The notes under the pieces: model-generated
What the model was told of the DNA's origin: nothing
Database searches by the model: none
What the model saw: the letters and a program-made list of their open reading frames with translations, nothing else
Source: Pseudovibrio brasiliensis
GTDB lineage: Bacteria > Pseudomonadota > Alphaproteobacteria > Rhizobiales > Stappiaceae
Length of the DNA: 56,511 nt
Reading direction: 5' to 3'
NCBI RefSeq assembly: GCF_018282095.1
Contig: NZ_CP074129.1
Span: forward strand, 95,478-151,988
Program-made: the position numbers and the translations under genes
Shown: piece after piece, positions 1 to 10,400 of the stretch
How the letters are laid out: each line of letters starts with the position of its first letter
Position numbering within the stretch: the first letter of the stretch is position 1

Positions 1-127
1 AATCTGCTTGCAGCTATCATCATCTACTGGAACACGGATCAACTTGGGCAGGCTTTGTCAAAGCGCAAACTGGATGGCCTGGATTGTCCACCTGAACTTC
101 TGGCGCACATCTCTCCACTTGGATGGG
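1..127 (+). pseudogene. 3' fragment of Tn3-family transposase (Tn_B type)
   Basis: Reading frame 1 encodes NLLAAIIIYWNTDQLGQAL through HISPLGW, the conserved C-terminal part of a Tn3-family TnpA. The 127 bases are identical to 29091-29217, where the same gene fragment continues to its stop codon, so this is a second copy of the Tn_B transposase. It breaks off where the GGGG outer end of Tn_A begins (position 125), so Tn_A interrupts it. The gene extends left beyond the window. No function is expected from this piece. Confidence 0.9.
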
Positions 128-162
128 GCCAGAACAAGATTTGCTAAAAATCGTACGCTAAG
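125..162 (+). repeat. left terminal inverted repeat of Tn_A (38 bp)
   Basis: Begins GGGGCCAGAACAAG and ends GTACGCTAAG. It differs from the inverted copy at 14210-14247 at two positions only. It lies 20 bp beyond the tnpA stop codon, the normal arrangement for Tn3-family elements. Confidence 0.93.
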
Positions 163-181
163 AAAGAACAGAGCTGGAACA

Positions 182-3157
182 TCAGGCTGCTTCTGATATT
201 AGTCTTGGAAGTCGTAGAGGTCTGTAGGTATCATTAAATTCAAGCTCGCTATCCCAGGAATAGATGCCTGTCAGATTGATGTGCTCCCATGCGAGAGGGG
301 AAATGTGCTTGAGCAGGGTGTTGGGAATATATCGACCTTGATCGCGCAGGTGTTGGACAATGCGGCTGAGATAAACCGTGTTCCAGTAAACGATAGCACT
401 GACGACAAGGTTGAGACCTGAGGCACGAAATGCCTGGCCGTCAAATGAGCGATCGCGGATCTCACCGCGTTCATGGAAGAATACCGCTCGTTTGAGCTTG
501 TGAGCCGCTTCACCTTTGTTGAGGCCTGCTCTGCAGCGTTGCCGTAAGGCAGGATCAGAATACCATTCGATCATAAACAGCGAGCGTTCCAAACGGCCCA
601 GTTCTCGCAGGGCTTTGGCAAGAAGGCTGGGCTTTGAGGAAGAGGCCAGCTTCTTCAATATGGTTGACGGAGACACTGCTCTTGTTGTCACAGAAGCTGC
701 CAGATGCAGCAGATCCTCCCAATGATCCAGAATGAGAGTAGTTTTGATTGGAGTACCAATATGGCTGGCGAGAGCCGGATAGGTCTCAGCCTTTTCAAAG
801 GCATGGATCTTTCGGGTTTTCAGGTTCCGCAGTCGCGGTGAGAACCGATGTCCAGTCAGCATAAGTAATGCAAATACGTGATCACTCGCACCGCCCGTGT
901 CAGTAAAGATCTCTTCAATTTCTAAGCGGGTTTCATGGTCATACAGTCCATCAAGCACATATAAGGCCTCACTTTCTGTCGGACTGATGGGCAAGATGCC
1001 AAAATATCCATATTGATCAGATAAGTGGCTATAAAATTTCGAACCAGGCTCATTGCTATAATGAAGGTTCACATCTCCAAGCTTTTCAGCACGATCGCTG
1101 GCTCGAAAAAATTGACCATCAGCTGAAGCGGTAGACCCGCTGCCCCAAAGCTGGCTGTGAGGATGCAGGGCGTGGGCATTTGCGATGCAAGCCTGTGCTG
1201 CCCGGTAGGTCTCGGACCTGGCATGGAACATCCTCATCCAACCAATTTGATGAGCGCTGATCCCTTTTGAGGCTCCAGCCATCCTTTTGGGACCCAGGTT
1301 TGTGGCGTCCGCCAGCGTGCCTGCCAGCATGGTCGTAATGTTGTGTGGTGCATCCCCAGTGCGCACATGGGTGAACTGATCTGCAAAACCGGTCCATTCA
1401 TGCACATCCCGCAAAAGATCGGGCACTTCTACATGCGGATACATCTGCGTGAGTTCCTCGTTCAGCTCCTCAACGCCTGACGGAACATCGCTGGCCTGAG
1501 GAGTGACGATGAGTGTACCATTCTCCAGTCGGACGTCCTTCAGCTTACCATTGCGTGCACGGTAGGCCAGCTGCTTGATGTTGAAGTCAAGCTGTTCCTG
1601 CATCTTCGATAGCCACGCTGCACCATCTAACGGAACGCCAAGGGCAAGATCGTTGTTGTCTTTGAGCTGAGCAAACTGAGCGGGCGGCATCAAGTGCTCT
1701 TTGATAGGGCGATACGACCGGCTACCTTCGACCCAGACATCTCCAGAACGAAGGCGATCACGCAAAACGGCCAAAGTCGCGATCTCATAAAGACGTCGAT
1801 CCGGCTTTTCCTGACTGAAAATCAAACGGTGTTCCGAAGTCCCAAAATGAGAACTGGGTACAGGGCGAGGCAGAACGCGCCGTCCTTCAGCATACATCTT
1901 CCGCAGCGTATCGATGGCAGTAAGCAATGGATCATACCGACGAGCAGAGCGAAACTCAAAAGCCTTGAGGAAAGAGCCGGCGTATTTGCGTAATACTCTA
2001 TAGTGAGCAGCAGCCAGGGTAAGAACGGAAGCATCATTTTGTTCTACAAGCGAGCTCACACCTTGCTGCGCTTGCTCTAGCTGGAGCCATCCTACTTGAT
2101 GGTCCAGCGCTGCAAGCGCGTCTTCCCCGCTTTCTCGTGCAGATTGAAGTGTTGAGATGGTCTTTAGAAACAAGCGCAATGCCTTTGACGTTTCTTTCTG
2201 AGTATCGACCTGTTGTTGCTTTTTCTTGTTGTTGGCCTGAGAGAACAGGCGCCCCATAAGCTTGATGAACATGGTCAGCGCATCATCGGTGATTTTCTGA
2301 CTGAGCTTGAGGACTTGCACGATAATTATCGCCAGACGGCGGCTTGCCCTGAAATCACCAGCAAGCCAGGCTGGTGTGACATCACTCTCGCGTACCATCT
2401 GGTCCCAACGCCCTCGAGGGATTGTTGCTTGCAGATCTGGGTCAATGTGCAGCGCACGCAGGAATTCCAGCCGTTCCAATAATCCCAACAGGTTGTAAGC
2501 TCCCGGCGCTTCTGAAGCTGAGCGCAGCCAATGGAGTGGGGTCTGGCCGAGCTCTGGATCAGTTTTTAGCAACCCTTCAAGTTTAGTCCGCGTCTCTAAA
2601 CTGATCCCTGATATTAGTCTTTCTTCTGCACGGCGACGTGCTAAGGAGCGAGCGGCAAGACCAATCCGCTCTAAGGTTTCAAGCGCTGGAAGCAGGACGT
2701 CCCGCTCTCGCAAAGCAGTCACTATTGCAGAGGCAATCTCAAAGCCGCTGTCGGTTTTTGAGGCTGCATGAAGTGCTGCAGTCAAAGCTGCACGGCGATC
2801 TTCTGCAGTGGCGGGCCGCCTGGATACGTAATGCGACAGATAATTGGCATGTTCACGCCGTGTCTCTTCCCGTTCTGCATAGATCTGAAACACCGCTGGA
2901 TTGATGCCGACTTGCTGGGCCACATAATCCAGCATGGCTTTTGGCGGGATCTCATCCACCTGCAACACGCGCCCCGGATAACGCATGAGACAGAGCTGAA
3001 TGGCAAAGCCAATCTTATTGTGGTCACGCCGACGCCCCTCAACTTCAGTCAAATCAGCCGCAGAAAGCGTATAGTGCCTGATCAGGCTTTCTTCATCTGA
3101 GGGAATGCCAAAGAGCTGAGTACGGTCATTAGGTTTTAAGAGCGTCCGGCGGGCCAT
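182..3157 (-). CDS. tnpA: Tn3-family transposase (Tn_A)
   Basis: DDE transposase that cuts and joins the 38-bp ends and forms cointegrates. From the ATG at 3157 the protein is about 991 residues, the usual TnpA length; a GGAGAGAC ribosome site precedes this ATG, so the longer open frame reaching 3241 is not the likely product. The N-terminal half has the DUF4158-type DNA-binding region beginning [12 protein letters not shown]. The C-terminal half has the Tn3 catalytic domain, with [10 protein letters not shown] (first Asp region), [12 protein letters not shown] and the [15 protein letters not shown] block carrying the catalytic Glu. It ends 20 bp from the left repeat and is divergent from the resolvase gene. 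No internal disruption is visible, so it may be active. A 62-bp scrap of a second copy lies at 27796-27857. Confidence 0.95.
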   Translation of the reverse strand: MARRTLLKPNDRTQLFGIPSDEESLIRHYTLSAADLTEVEGRRRDHNKIGFAIQLCLMRYPGRVLQVDEIPPKAMLDYVAQQVGINPAVFQIYAEREETRREHANYLSHYVSRRPATAEDRRAALTAALHAASKTDSGFEIASAIVTALRERDVLLPALETLERIGLAARSLARRRAEERLISGISLETRTKLEGLLKTDPELGQTPLHWLRSASEAPGAYNLLGLLERLEFLRALHIDPDLQATIPRGRWDQMVRESDVTPAWLAGDFRASRRLAIIIVQVLKLSQKITDDALTMFIKLMGRLFSQANNKKKQQQVDTQKETSKALRLFLKTISTLQSARESGEDALAALDHQVGWLQLEQAQQGVSSLVEQNDASVLTLAAAHYRVLRKYAGSFLKAFEFRSARRYDPLLTAIDTLRKMYAEGRRVLPRPVPSSHFGTSEHRLIFSQEKPDRRLYEIATLAVLRDRLRSGDVWVEGSRSYRPIKEHLMPPAQFAQLKDNNDLALGVPLDGAAWLSKMQEQLDFNIKQLAYRARNGKLKDVRLENGTLIVTPQASDVPSGVEELNEELTQMYPHVEVPDLLRDVHEWTGFADQFTHVRTGDAPHNITTMLAGTLADATNLGPKRMAGASKGISAHQIGWMRMFHARSETYRAAQACIANAHALHPHSQLWGSGSTASADGQFFRASDRAEKLGDVNLHYSNEPGSKFYSHLSDQYGYFGILPISPTESEALYVLDGLYDHETRLEIEEIFTDTGGASDHVFALLMLTGHRFSPRLRNLKTRKIHAFEKAETYPALASHIGTPIKTTLILDHWEDLLHLAASVTTRAVSPSTILKKLASSSKPSLLAKALRELGRLERSLFMIEWYSDPALRQRCRAGLNKGEAAHKLKRAVFFHERGEIRDRSFDGQAFRASGLNLVVSAIVYWNTVYLSRIVQHLRDQGRYIPNTLLKHISPLAWEHINLTGIYSWDSELEFNDTYRPLRLPRLISEAA

Positions 3158-3309
3158 ATTGTGTCTCTCCGTGTCTGAAATATGACTACCACATCTGTTC
3201 AAAAACGGTGGTTTGCGGACAGGGCTCCAACGCCTGTTCAAATATTAGATTGACGCCATTATGGACAGGTTGATAGTTTCGGACATCTATTTTGGACGGA
3301 ACCACCACC
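3158..3309. promoter_or_regulatory. probable res site and divergent promoters of Tn_A
   Basis: This 152-bp gap separates the divergent tnpA and tnpR starts, the usual place for the res site where the serine resolvase binds and recombines cointegrates. Repeated GGACA/TGTTC-type half-sites are visible (for example near 3198, 3225, 3263 and 3282). The exact subsites I, II and III cannot be assigned by eye. Confidence 0.55.
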
Positions 3310-3909
3310 ATGTCACGCACCTTTGCCTATGCCCGGGTCTCCACGACTGGCCAGATGACCCAGAACCAGATTCAGGAGATAGAAGCTGCAGGGTTTGCGG
3401 TTAAGCCGCATCGCATCATCAGTGAGACCATATCTGGCAGCATGCCCATATCTCGCCGTCCGGGATTTACTCGTCTCATTGACAGGCTGGAGATTGGAGA
3501 TGTTCTGGTGGTCACCAAGCTGGACCGACTTGGCCGCGATGCCATGGATGTCAGCGCCACAGTGCAGCAATTGGCAGACGCTGGCGTTCGAGTCCATTGT
3601 CTGGCTCTGGGTGGGATTGACCTTGCCAGTTCCGCCGGCAAGATGACCATGCATGTGATCAATGCGGTGGCCCAGTTTGAGCGCGATCTTCTGGTCGAGC
3701 GTACGCAATCAGGTCTGCAGCGGGCAAAGGCTGAGGGGAAATTACTTGGCAGGCCACAGCGCTTGTCATCTCAGCAGAAACAGGAAGCTCTTCAAGATTT
3801 GGAGCGTGGCCTGAGTATCTCAGCCACTGCTAGAAACCATGGTGTCAGCCGACAGACCATTATGCGGTTGAGGAATAGCAGCAAAGTTGAAGACGAGTAT
3901 GAGAAGTGA
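3310..3909 (+). CDS. tnpR: serine resolvase of Tn_A
   Basis: Resolvase/invertase of about 199 residues that resolves the transposition cointegrate at res. It starts [15 protein letters not shown], where Ser is the nucleophile in the ARVST motif. It has the conserved catalytic region [15 protein letters not shown] with its Arg residues, then [15 protein letters not shown], and a C-terminal helix-turn-helix ([20 protein letters not shown]). The upstream-extended start at 3292 is less likely because the family starts right before the first beta strand. Divergent from tnpA. Family and role are secure. Confidence 0.95.
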   Translation: MSRTFAYARVSTTGQMTQNQIQEIEAAGFAVKPHRIISETISGSMPISRRPGFTRLIDRLEIGDVLVVTKLDRLGRDAMDVSATVQQLADAGVRVHCLALGGIDLASSAGKMTMHVINAVAQFERDLLVERTQSGLQRAKAEGKLLGRPQRLSSQQKQEALQDLERGLSISATARNHGVSRQTIMRLRNSSKVEDEYEK

Positions 3910-4214
3910 AATAATTTCACGCTAAAAAATCTCAGCCTCTTAATACGGGCTACTGTAATCTTCCTTTAGAACTACGTTCCTTTGTTACGCAGCTTTGCGG
4001 AACTGAACAGTATTTGATTTTCTTGCTCTCCCTTTTGAGATATATTCAAGCAAAGTTTGATGAATATAGGGCGACCTCAAGGTAGTCTTCATCCATAACC
4101 ATTTTGGAGCGAGAAGATGCCTTCATAAGAAGGCGCTGACAAGTGATTATATTACTCAGTATGAGTAATTATAAAAATTACCATGAAAAACTGAAATAAC
4201 ACAAGGCGCGGAGA
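3910..4214. promoter_or_regulatory. intergenic region before the cargo genes, with a 19-bp dyad
   Basis: The 305-bp stretch has no convincing gene. It is AT-rich and holds a clean dyad at 4151-4169 (ATTACTCA, 3-nt centre, TGAGTAAT), 46 bp before the small membrane-protein start, plus a weaker hairpin near 4117-4137. Both are plausible regulatory sites for the cargo operon. No canonical sigma-70 promoter stands out. Operator function of the dyad is inference. Confidence 0.4.
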
Positions 4215-4433
4215 ATGGAAATAGCACAAAAAATATACAAATATTTCTATGAAAATACCAACTTGCTTATACTTATATTGGCGATTGCTGTGTTTGTAGC
4301 ATATATATTATTTGGTGTAATCATAAAATTAGATATCTATTCAGTATATATAAAAAATTCTATTGCGAATATTTTCACGATGCCGTTGATGGCGTTCCTA
4401 GCCTTTATTTTATATAAAAAGCATTTTAAATAA
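4215..4433 (+). CDS. small membrane protein upstream of RTX giant
   Basis: A 72-residue protein beginning MEIAQKIYKYFYENTN with two hydrophobic segments, roughly residues 17-38 (LLILILAIAVFVAYILFGVI) and 52-66 (IFTMPLMAFLAFILY), and a basic tail YKKHFK. A two-helix inner-membrane protein is likely. The GCGGAG site about 6 nt before the ATG fits translation. The stop is 20 bp before the start of the RTX gene, so the two are probably co-transcribed. I do not recognise the family. A dedicated helper, anchor or protective partner of the giant protein is possible from position only. Composition is more AT-rich than the neighbouring transposon genes, which fits recruited cargo. Confidence 0.65.
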   Translation: MEIAQKIYKYFYENTNLLILILAIAVFVAYILFGVIIKLDIYSVYIKNSIANIFTMPLMAFLAFILYKKHFK

Positions 4434-4452
4434 TTTTATTGGATAATAACAA

Positions 4453-7400
4453 ATGCCAGACCTTAAAGTAGATCCAAAGCTTTTACCGACATCAAAACCT
4501 GATGGTGAATTATTTAATGAAAATTATCGGACAGGCTATACTAACAACCAAACTAGACTGGATGTAACCGCTCCTGCAGCAACACAAGTTGTACGTGACT
4601 TGGGGAAAGGCGTCGCTCCTGAGATCAGAGTTGATGCATCTGGGGCAGCTGGTGTCCCAGGAGTTGCCGGGCTCTCTTTTAAAACTGAAACTAACGTTAC
4701 AGACAATAAGTCTTCCGGTAAGTTATCTATCGCTGCCGGAATTTGGAAAGCAGATATATCGATTTCTCATAATCTTGAGGTCGACATTACAGTTGGTATA
4801 GGTGGAATTGCAGGCATTGACTTGAATGGGGTCATTGCATTGGCGGCCGAAGTAGGTTTGGGAGCTAATGTTAAAATCGACAACGCCGTAGTTGAAGCTA
4901 GTGATTTTGGCATAACAGGTAATCTTAGTGGCAGTGCCAAGATCGCGGGTTTTGGATTCGAAGGAAAGCATAAATCTACATTAACAGTAGATGATCTCAT
5001 AAATAATAGTTTATCGCACCATTGGCATGAGGATGGCTCAACCTCGTCAACTGGTGGAAACGGCAGCGTGACTTCAGGCTACATTGGCGGTGATAAAAGT
5101 AGCCATTCTCCTGATGGTTCAGATTATGGAGGAGGAGGTTGGGGATTTAACACCAGCTCGTATTATGGCGGTCTTAATGCCTCTTCTGGCTCAGACCAAA
5201 ACACTAGCACGGCGCAGGCAAATTCTGGTACAACTAACAATAGCGGTGCAGCAGGTTATTTCGGTGGAAGTGGCCCTGGTGATGGTTCCGTATCAGTCGG
5301 GACGGGTGGCGCTTCGGGACGCGATAACGAGAAATCAGGAAGACCCGAACCGAACTATGGCCGTTCTGATGGCGGGGACGATCATAGTAGCTCTTATGGT
5401 GATCGCGATGCCGGTGGCGGCAGCAGCTACGATGGGAGTGGTGGCAGTAGTTATGGCAACTCAGATGCAGGCGGCGGTAATTCAGGTCCTACAAGGAGTG
5501 ACACTACGACGGGTGGAGATTCCAGAGGGACTTTTGGCTGCTTTGTTGCCGGCACAACAATCCTGATGGCGGATGGCTCTGCCAAGCCAATTGAGCAAGT
5601 TTGTCTTGAAGATCAAGTCATGGCCTTTGATGGTCTTGGTGCGCTTGAACCGCGCGAAGTCACTGACCTGTTTATCCATGGTAAGAGGCAGGTTCTGGAT
5701 GTCGATGGCGTTCTGACGACCCCAGAACATCCGTTTTTGCGTCCTGATGGTAGTTATAAGGCGGTTGGCCAGCTTCAGGTGGGAGATCAGATCGTTCACG
5801 CTGATGGCTCGCTTCATACCATTGAGCGCATTGATGAGGTTGAAGGTCGGCATACGGTCTATAACTTTACGGTTGAGGGTCTGCACACCTATGTGGCTGC
5901 AGGCTTCCGGGTGCACAATATCAAGCCAATCATTCTTGATCTTGACGGCAATGGCATTCAGGTGACACGGCTCGATCAGTCAACCATGTTCATGGATGCA
6001 GGCGGGGATGGTCTGGAGCATCGCACGGCCTGGGCTGCCAGTGGCGATGGGGTGCTGTTTTATGATCCCGATGGCCGCGATGCGATCACCGAAAAACGTC
6101 AGTTTGTATTCACCGAATGGGATCCAACAGCCACCAGTGACATGGAAGCGCTGGCCTCAGTCTTTGACAGCAATGGCGATGGTGTCCTGAGTGCAGAGGA
6201 TGCTGCCTTTGCCAAGTTCAAGCTGCTGGTGACCAATCCGGATGGCTCAACCAGCGTCAAGACATTGACTGAGCTTGGGATTACGCAGATCAACCTGACG
6301 GCGGATGCAACGAATATTGAGCTTAGCGATGGCTCTGTCATCGCCGGGCAAACCACCTTTACCCGTGCAGATGGAACCACAGGGACAGTGGGCGACATGA
6401 AGCTTGCTGCATCTGATATGGGCTACCGGGTCGATCAGGTGGAAAGTGTTGATGGCGCTGGCGCACGCACGCTGATTGCGACGGCCTATGAGAGTGATGG
6501 CAGCAAAGCCTATGAGATCCACTCGCTCACAAGTGCAGACGGGCTTGTCCTCACCAACCGCTATGATGACAATGGGGATGGGGTCACCAATCGCATCCAG
6601 AGTATTGTAACGGTGGTTGGCTCTGATGGCAGCCGCACGCAAACAGAGAGCAATTTTGCTGGCAGCGATATGGCCAGTGCAGTCCTGCGCAGCCGAACCC
6701 AGACCACAACCAGCGCAGATGGGAATACTCTGACCATTGAGCGCGACATGACAGGCGGTGGCTGGTTCGACCAGCGTGAAGTGCGGGCAACGCAAAGCGA
6801 CGGCAGCAAGGCCATTACCATCAGTGCTCTGGCCAAGGACGGGTCTGTAATCACCTCTCGCAGCGAAACGGTCTCCAGCGACGGTTCCGTGCGTGTAGAT
6901 GGGCACGATCAGGATGGTGACGGGTCCGCTGATACCAACGAGACCCACAGGGTAACCGTAAACGGTGATAACAGCCGGTCCGAGACGATTGCGATTACCA
7001 ACCAGGATGGCTCACTGCGCTCACACGTGAAAGAAGATGTCAGCGCAGATGGCCGCACAAAAGTGGTTGAACGGGATCTGGATGGTGACGGTGATACGGA
7101 CACCCGTGAAGAGCTGTCAATTACAGTTGCTGCAGATGGCCAGACAACCTCTGAACTCGCCGTTAAGAACGGTGATGGCTCCTTGCGCAGCTCAACCACA
7201 ACCGTTCAGTCTGCTGATGCGCTGACCAAGACCACAACAGCGGATCAGGATGGCGATGGCGACATCGATCTGACCATCGTGGATACCACCACGATTGCCG
7301 CAGATGGCAGCCGTGAGCAAGTGGTTACGCAAACCAACGCGGATGGATCTGTGCGCTCGAAGACCCGGGAAACACTGGGTGCAGACAAGGTCAGCCAACA

Positions 7401-10400
7401 GACCTTTGTGGACCTCAACCAGAATGGGAGCCTTGAGGCAAACGAGGTTGTGTCTTCAGTCGTGTCCAGCTCTACAACTCAGGATCGAATTGCCACAAGC
7501 TGGACCCGTAATGCGGATGGTTCTGTGAACGCGAAGACAGTTGCCACCACCAGTGCAGACGGTCTGCAGACCACCACGCAGACAGACCGTGACGGGGATG
7601 GCGATACGGATGTTTCTGTTCAAGACATCACCAGCACCGATGGTGAGGGCAACTCAACGCAGACAGTCACCACGCGCAATTCTGATGGCTCGCTGCGTTC
7701 TCAAGCAAAGGTCAGCACCAGTGCTGATGGCTTGAGTGTTACGACAACCACCGACGTAGATGGGGACGGTCAGATCGATGCCCGAACTGTTGAGGTTCTG
7801 GCGAAGGAGACCGATGGCAGTACACGCCAGACCCGTTCAGACTATGCTGGTGATGGCAGTCTGATCTCAAAACAGGTCGTGGAAGAAAGCGCAGACCGGC
7901 GCGTGAAGACCACCAGAACTGATCTGGATGGCGATGGCAATAATGATGCAGTTTCCATTCGCACGGAACAGACAGACGGTTCCGTCAGCCTTCAGGAAAC
8001 CTCTTATGCCAATGATGGCACGGCGCTTGGACAAACACTGACCACCAGCAGTGCCAATGGTCTGACCACAAGCGTTGCAAGAGATCTGGATGGTGATTTA
8101 TCTGCCGATGTGACGGTTACAAGTGTAACAACACTGAATGCAGATGGCAGCAAAACCACCGTACAGGAAACCCGCAATGCAGATGGCTCTTTGCGCAGCC
8201 AAAGCACGCTAAGCGTCAGTGATGACAGACTTCAGAGCGTCACGCAAACGGATGATGATGGTGATGGTACTTTTGAGCGCAGTGTTCAGGACACCACTGT
8301 GCTTAAAGCAGATGGCAGCACCGTTCGCACGTCTGAAACCCGCTCTGATAATGGATCGCTCCTGAGCCGCACACAGGCGAGCCTCAGCGATGATGAGTTA
8401 AGCTCTGTTGTTAAAACAGATGCGGATGGTGATGGCACCTACGACCTTATCAAAACAACAGTAGCAGAGCTTCAGGCAGATGGGTCCCTTGTCACCACAG
8501 TTGAGCTGCGCGACGGTTCTGGTGCGCTGCGCACTCGTTCTGTTGAAACAGTCTCAGACAATGAGCGCTACCGCACGAGCAAGGTGGACGTGAATGGTGA
8601 TGGTCAGGCTGATCAGATCACCACGCAGACTGTTGCAGAAGATGGTCAGGTCACAACATCTGTGCGCACGCAGTCAAAAGACGGCGAGTTGCAAAGTGAA
8701 AGCGTGACGCTGACCAGCGCCAATGGCCTGAGCGTCACAGAGCAGTTCGATCAGGATGGTGACGGTGTTTATGAGCACCGCAATGAAACCACCCGCAACC
8801 TGAATGGTGATGGTTCCCAAACCACCACGACCTCTTTGAAGGGGCAGGATGGGACGCTTCTGAAACATACGGTTTTAGAGGTCTCCGATGACACTTTGGT
8901 CTCCACACGCCGTGATGACTTGGATGGTGATGGTCAGAGCGATCGAACGACCAACAATCAGACGGTGATTGCTGCAGATGGCAGCCAGACCACGACCAGC
9001 AGCATTAAAGCTCAAAATGGGTCGTTGCTGAGCAAGACTGTAAGCACGATGAGCGCAGATGAGCGCTCTCATACACGGTCGGTGGATGTGGACGGTAATG
9101 GTCATCAAGATGAGGTTGTCAGCACAGTGATTGGTGATGATGGCGTGACCACATCCACGATGGCCTACTACTCTGAGAGCGGCGGTTTGCTGGCCAAAAC
9201 GGTGCAAAGCAAAAGCGGCAATGGTCTTCAGACCAGTACAACACTTGATCTGGATGGAGATGGCGTCACAGATCGCAGCATCAGTGATGTCACTGTTCTG
9301 TTGGATGATGGCAGCCGGACACAGACCGTGACCCATATGAATGGTCAAGGCTATGCGGCCGCGCGTTTTGAGACACAGACAGATGATGATGGACTGAGCG
9401 GCCAGGTGCGCCTTGACCGGGATGGCAATGGTATTTTTGAAACCCGATCTTTGTTTGAAACAGACTTTGCCAGCAATGGAGATGTGACGCGAACCACGAC
9501 AACAACAGATACCGGTGGCGCGTTGGTCGCAAAAACCACTGTCACTACAAGCGGTGACGGTCTGCACGTGAGCGAGACCACCGACTTTGACGGAGATGGA
9601 ACCACCAACCGTTCTGTAGACCGTGAACGGGGGGCCTCAGGCGGCGGAACAGAAACGCTCACGCTCAGCGCTGATGATGGACAAAAACTCTATGGCACCA
9701 CGACAGTGACCAGTGCAGATGAGCGCAGTCGGACCTCTAGCATTGATCTGGACGGCGATGGTGTGACAGATCAAAAGATCGAAACACAGCTTGATCTAAG
9801 CGGCAATCAGACCACGACCCATTCTCAGCTTCTGGGAGATGGGACGGCGGGGACCATTGTTACTCAGACCACCTCAGCCAACGGGCATGAGCAATCCTAT
9901 GCGTTCGATCTGGATGGGGATGGCCGTGCGGATATCTTGCGCAAGACCAGCATCTCTTATGATGAGACCGGCAATCAGGTGAAGGTGTTTGAGGAAAAGG
10001 ATGGCGATACACTCAAGTACACCAGTACCACTGTCACATCAGGCAATGGCCTAACCGCAACAACCACGGTTGATTCCAATGGTGATGGTGAAACGGATAC
10101 CACTACCGTTGATGAAACTATACTGGGGACAGATGGCAGCACCACCTTTACCAGCACGGAGCGCTATGAGGGTGGCAGCCTGCGCTCAAGCTACCAGGAA
10201 GTCATCAGTGCAGATGGCCGAACCGTCTCGAAGAGTTATGACTTTGATGGCGATGGCAGGAAAGACAAAACAGAAGTCACCAAGACGCTGGCAGATGGCA
10301 GTAAGACAGTCACTGAGACGGCTTACAGTGCAAGTGGTTCAGCTCAAAAGAGCTTTGTAACCCAAACCTCATCTGACGGCCTGACCACAACAATTGTGCG

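Noticed and set aside
1694-3100. Several plus-strand open frames inside the Tn_A transposase gene
   Set aside because: They lie wholly within a strongly supported transposase gene and show no family features.
4151-4169. lux-box-like quorum-sensing site
   Set aside because: The dyad is symmetric but its CT...AG spacing does not fit a lux box, so it is kept only as an unspecified dyad.
5084-10157. Many long open frames in other phases of the RTX gene
   Set aside because: Low-complexity repeat coding produces long frames in other phases; none has a plausible start site or recognisable domain.
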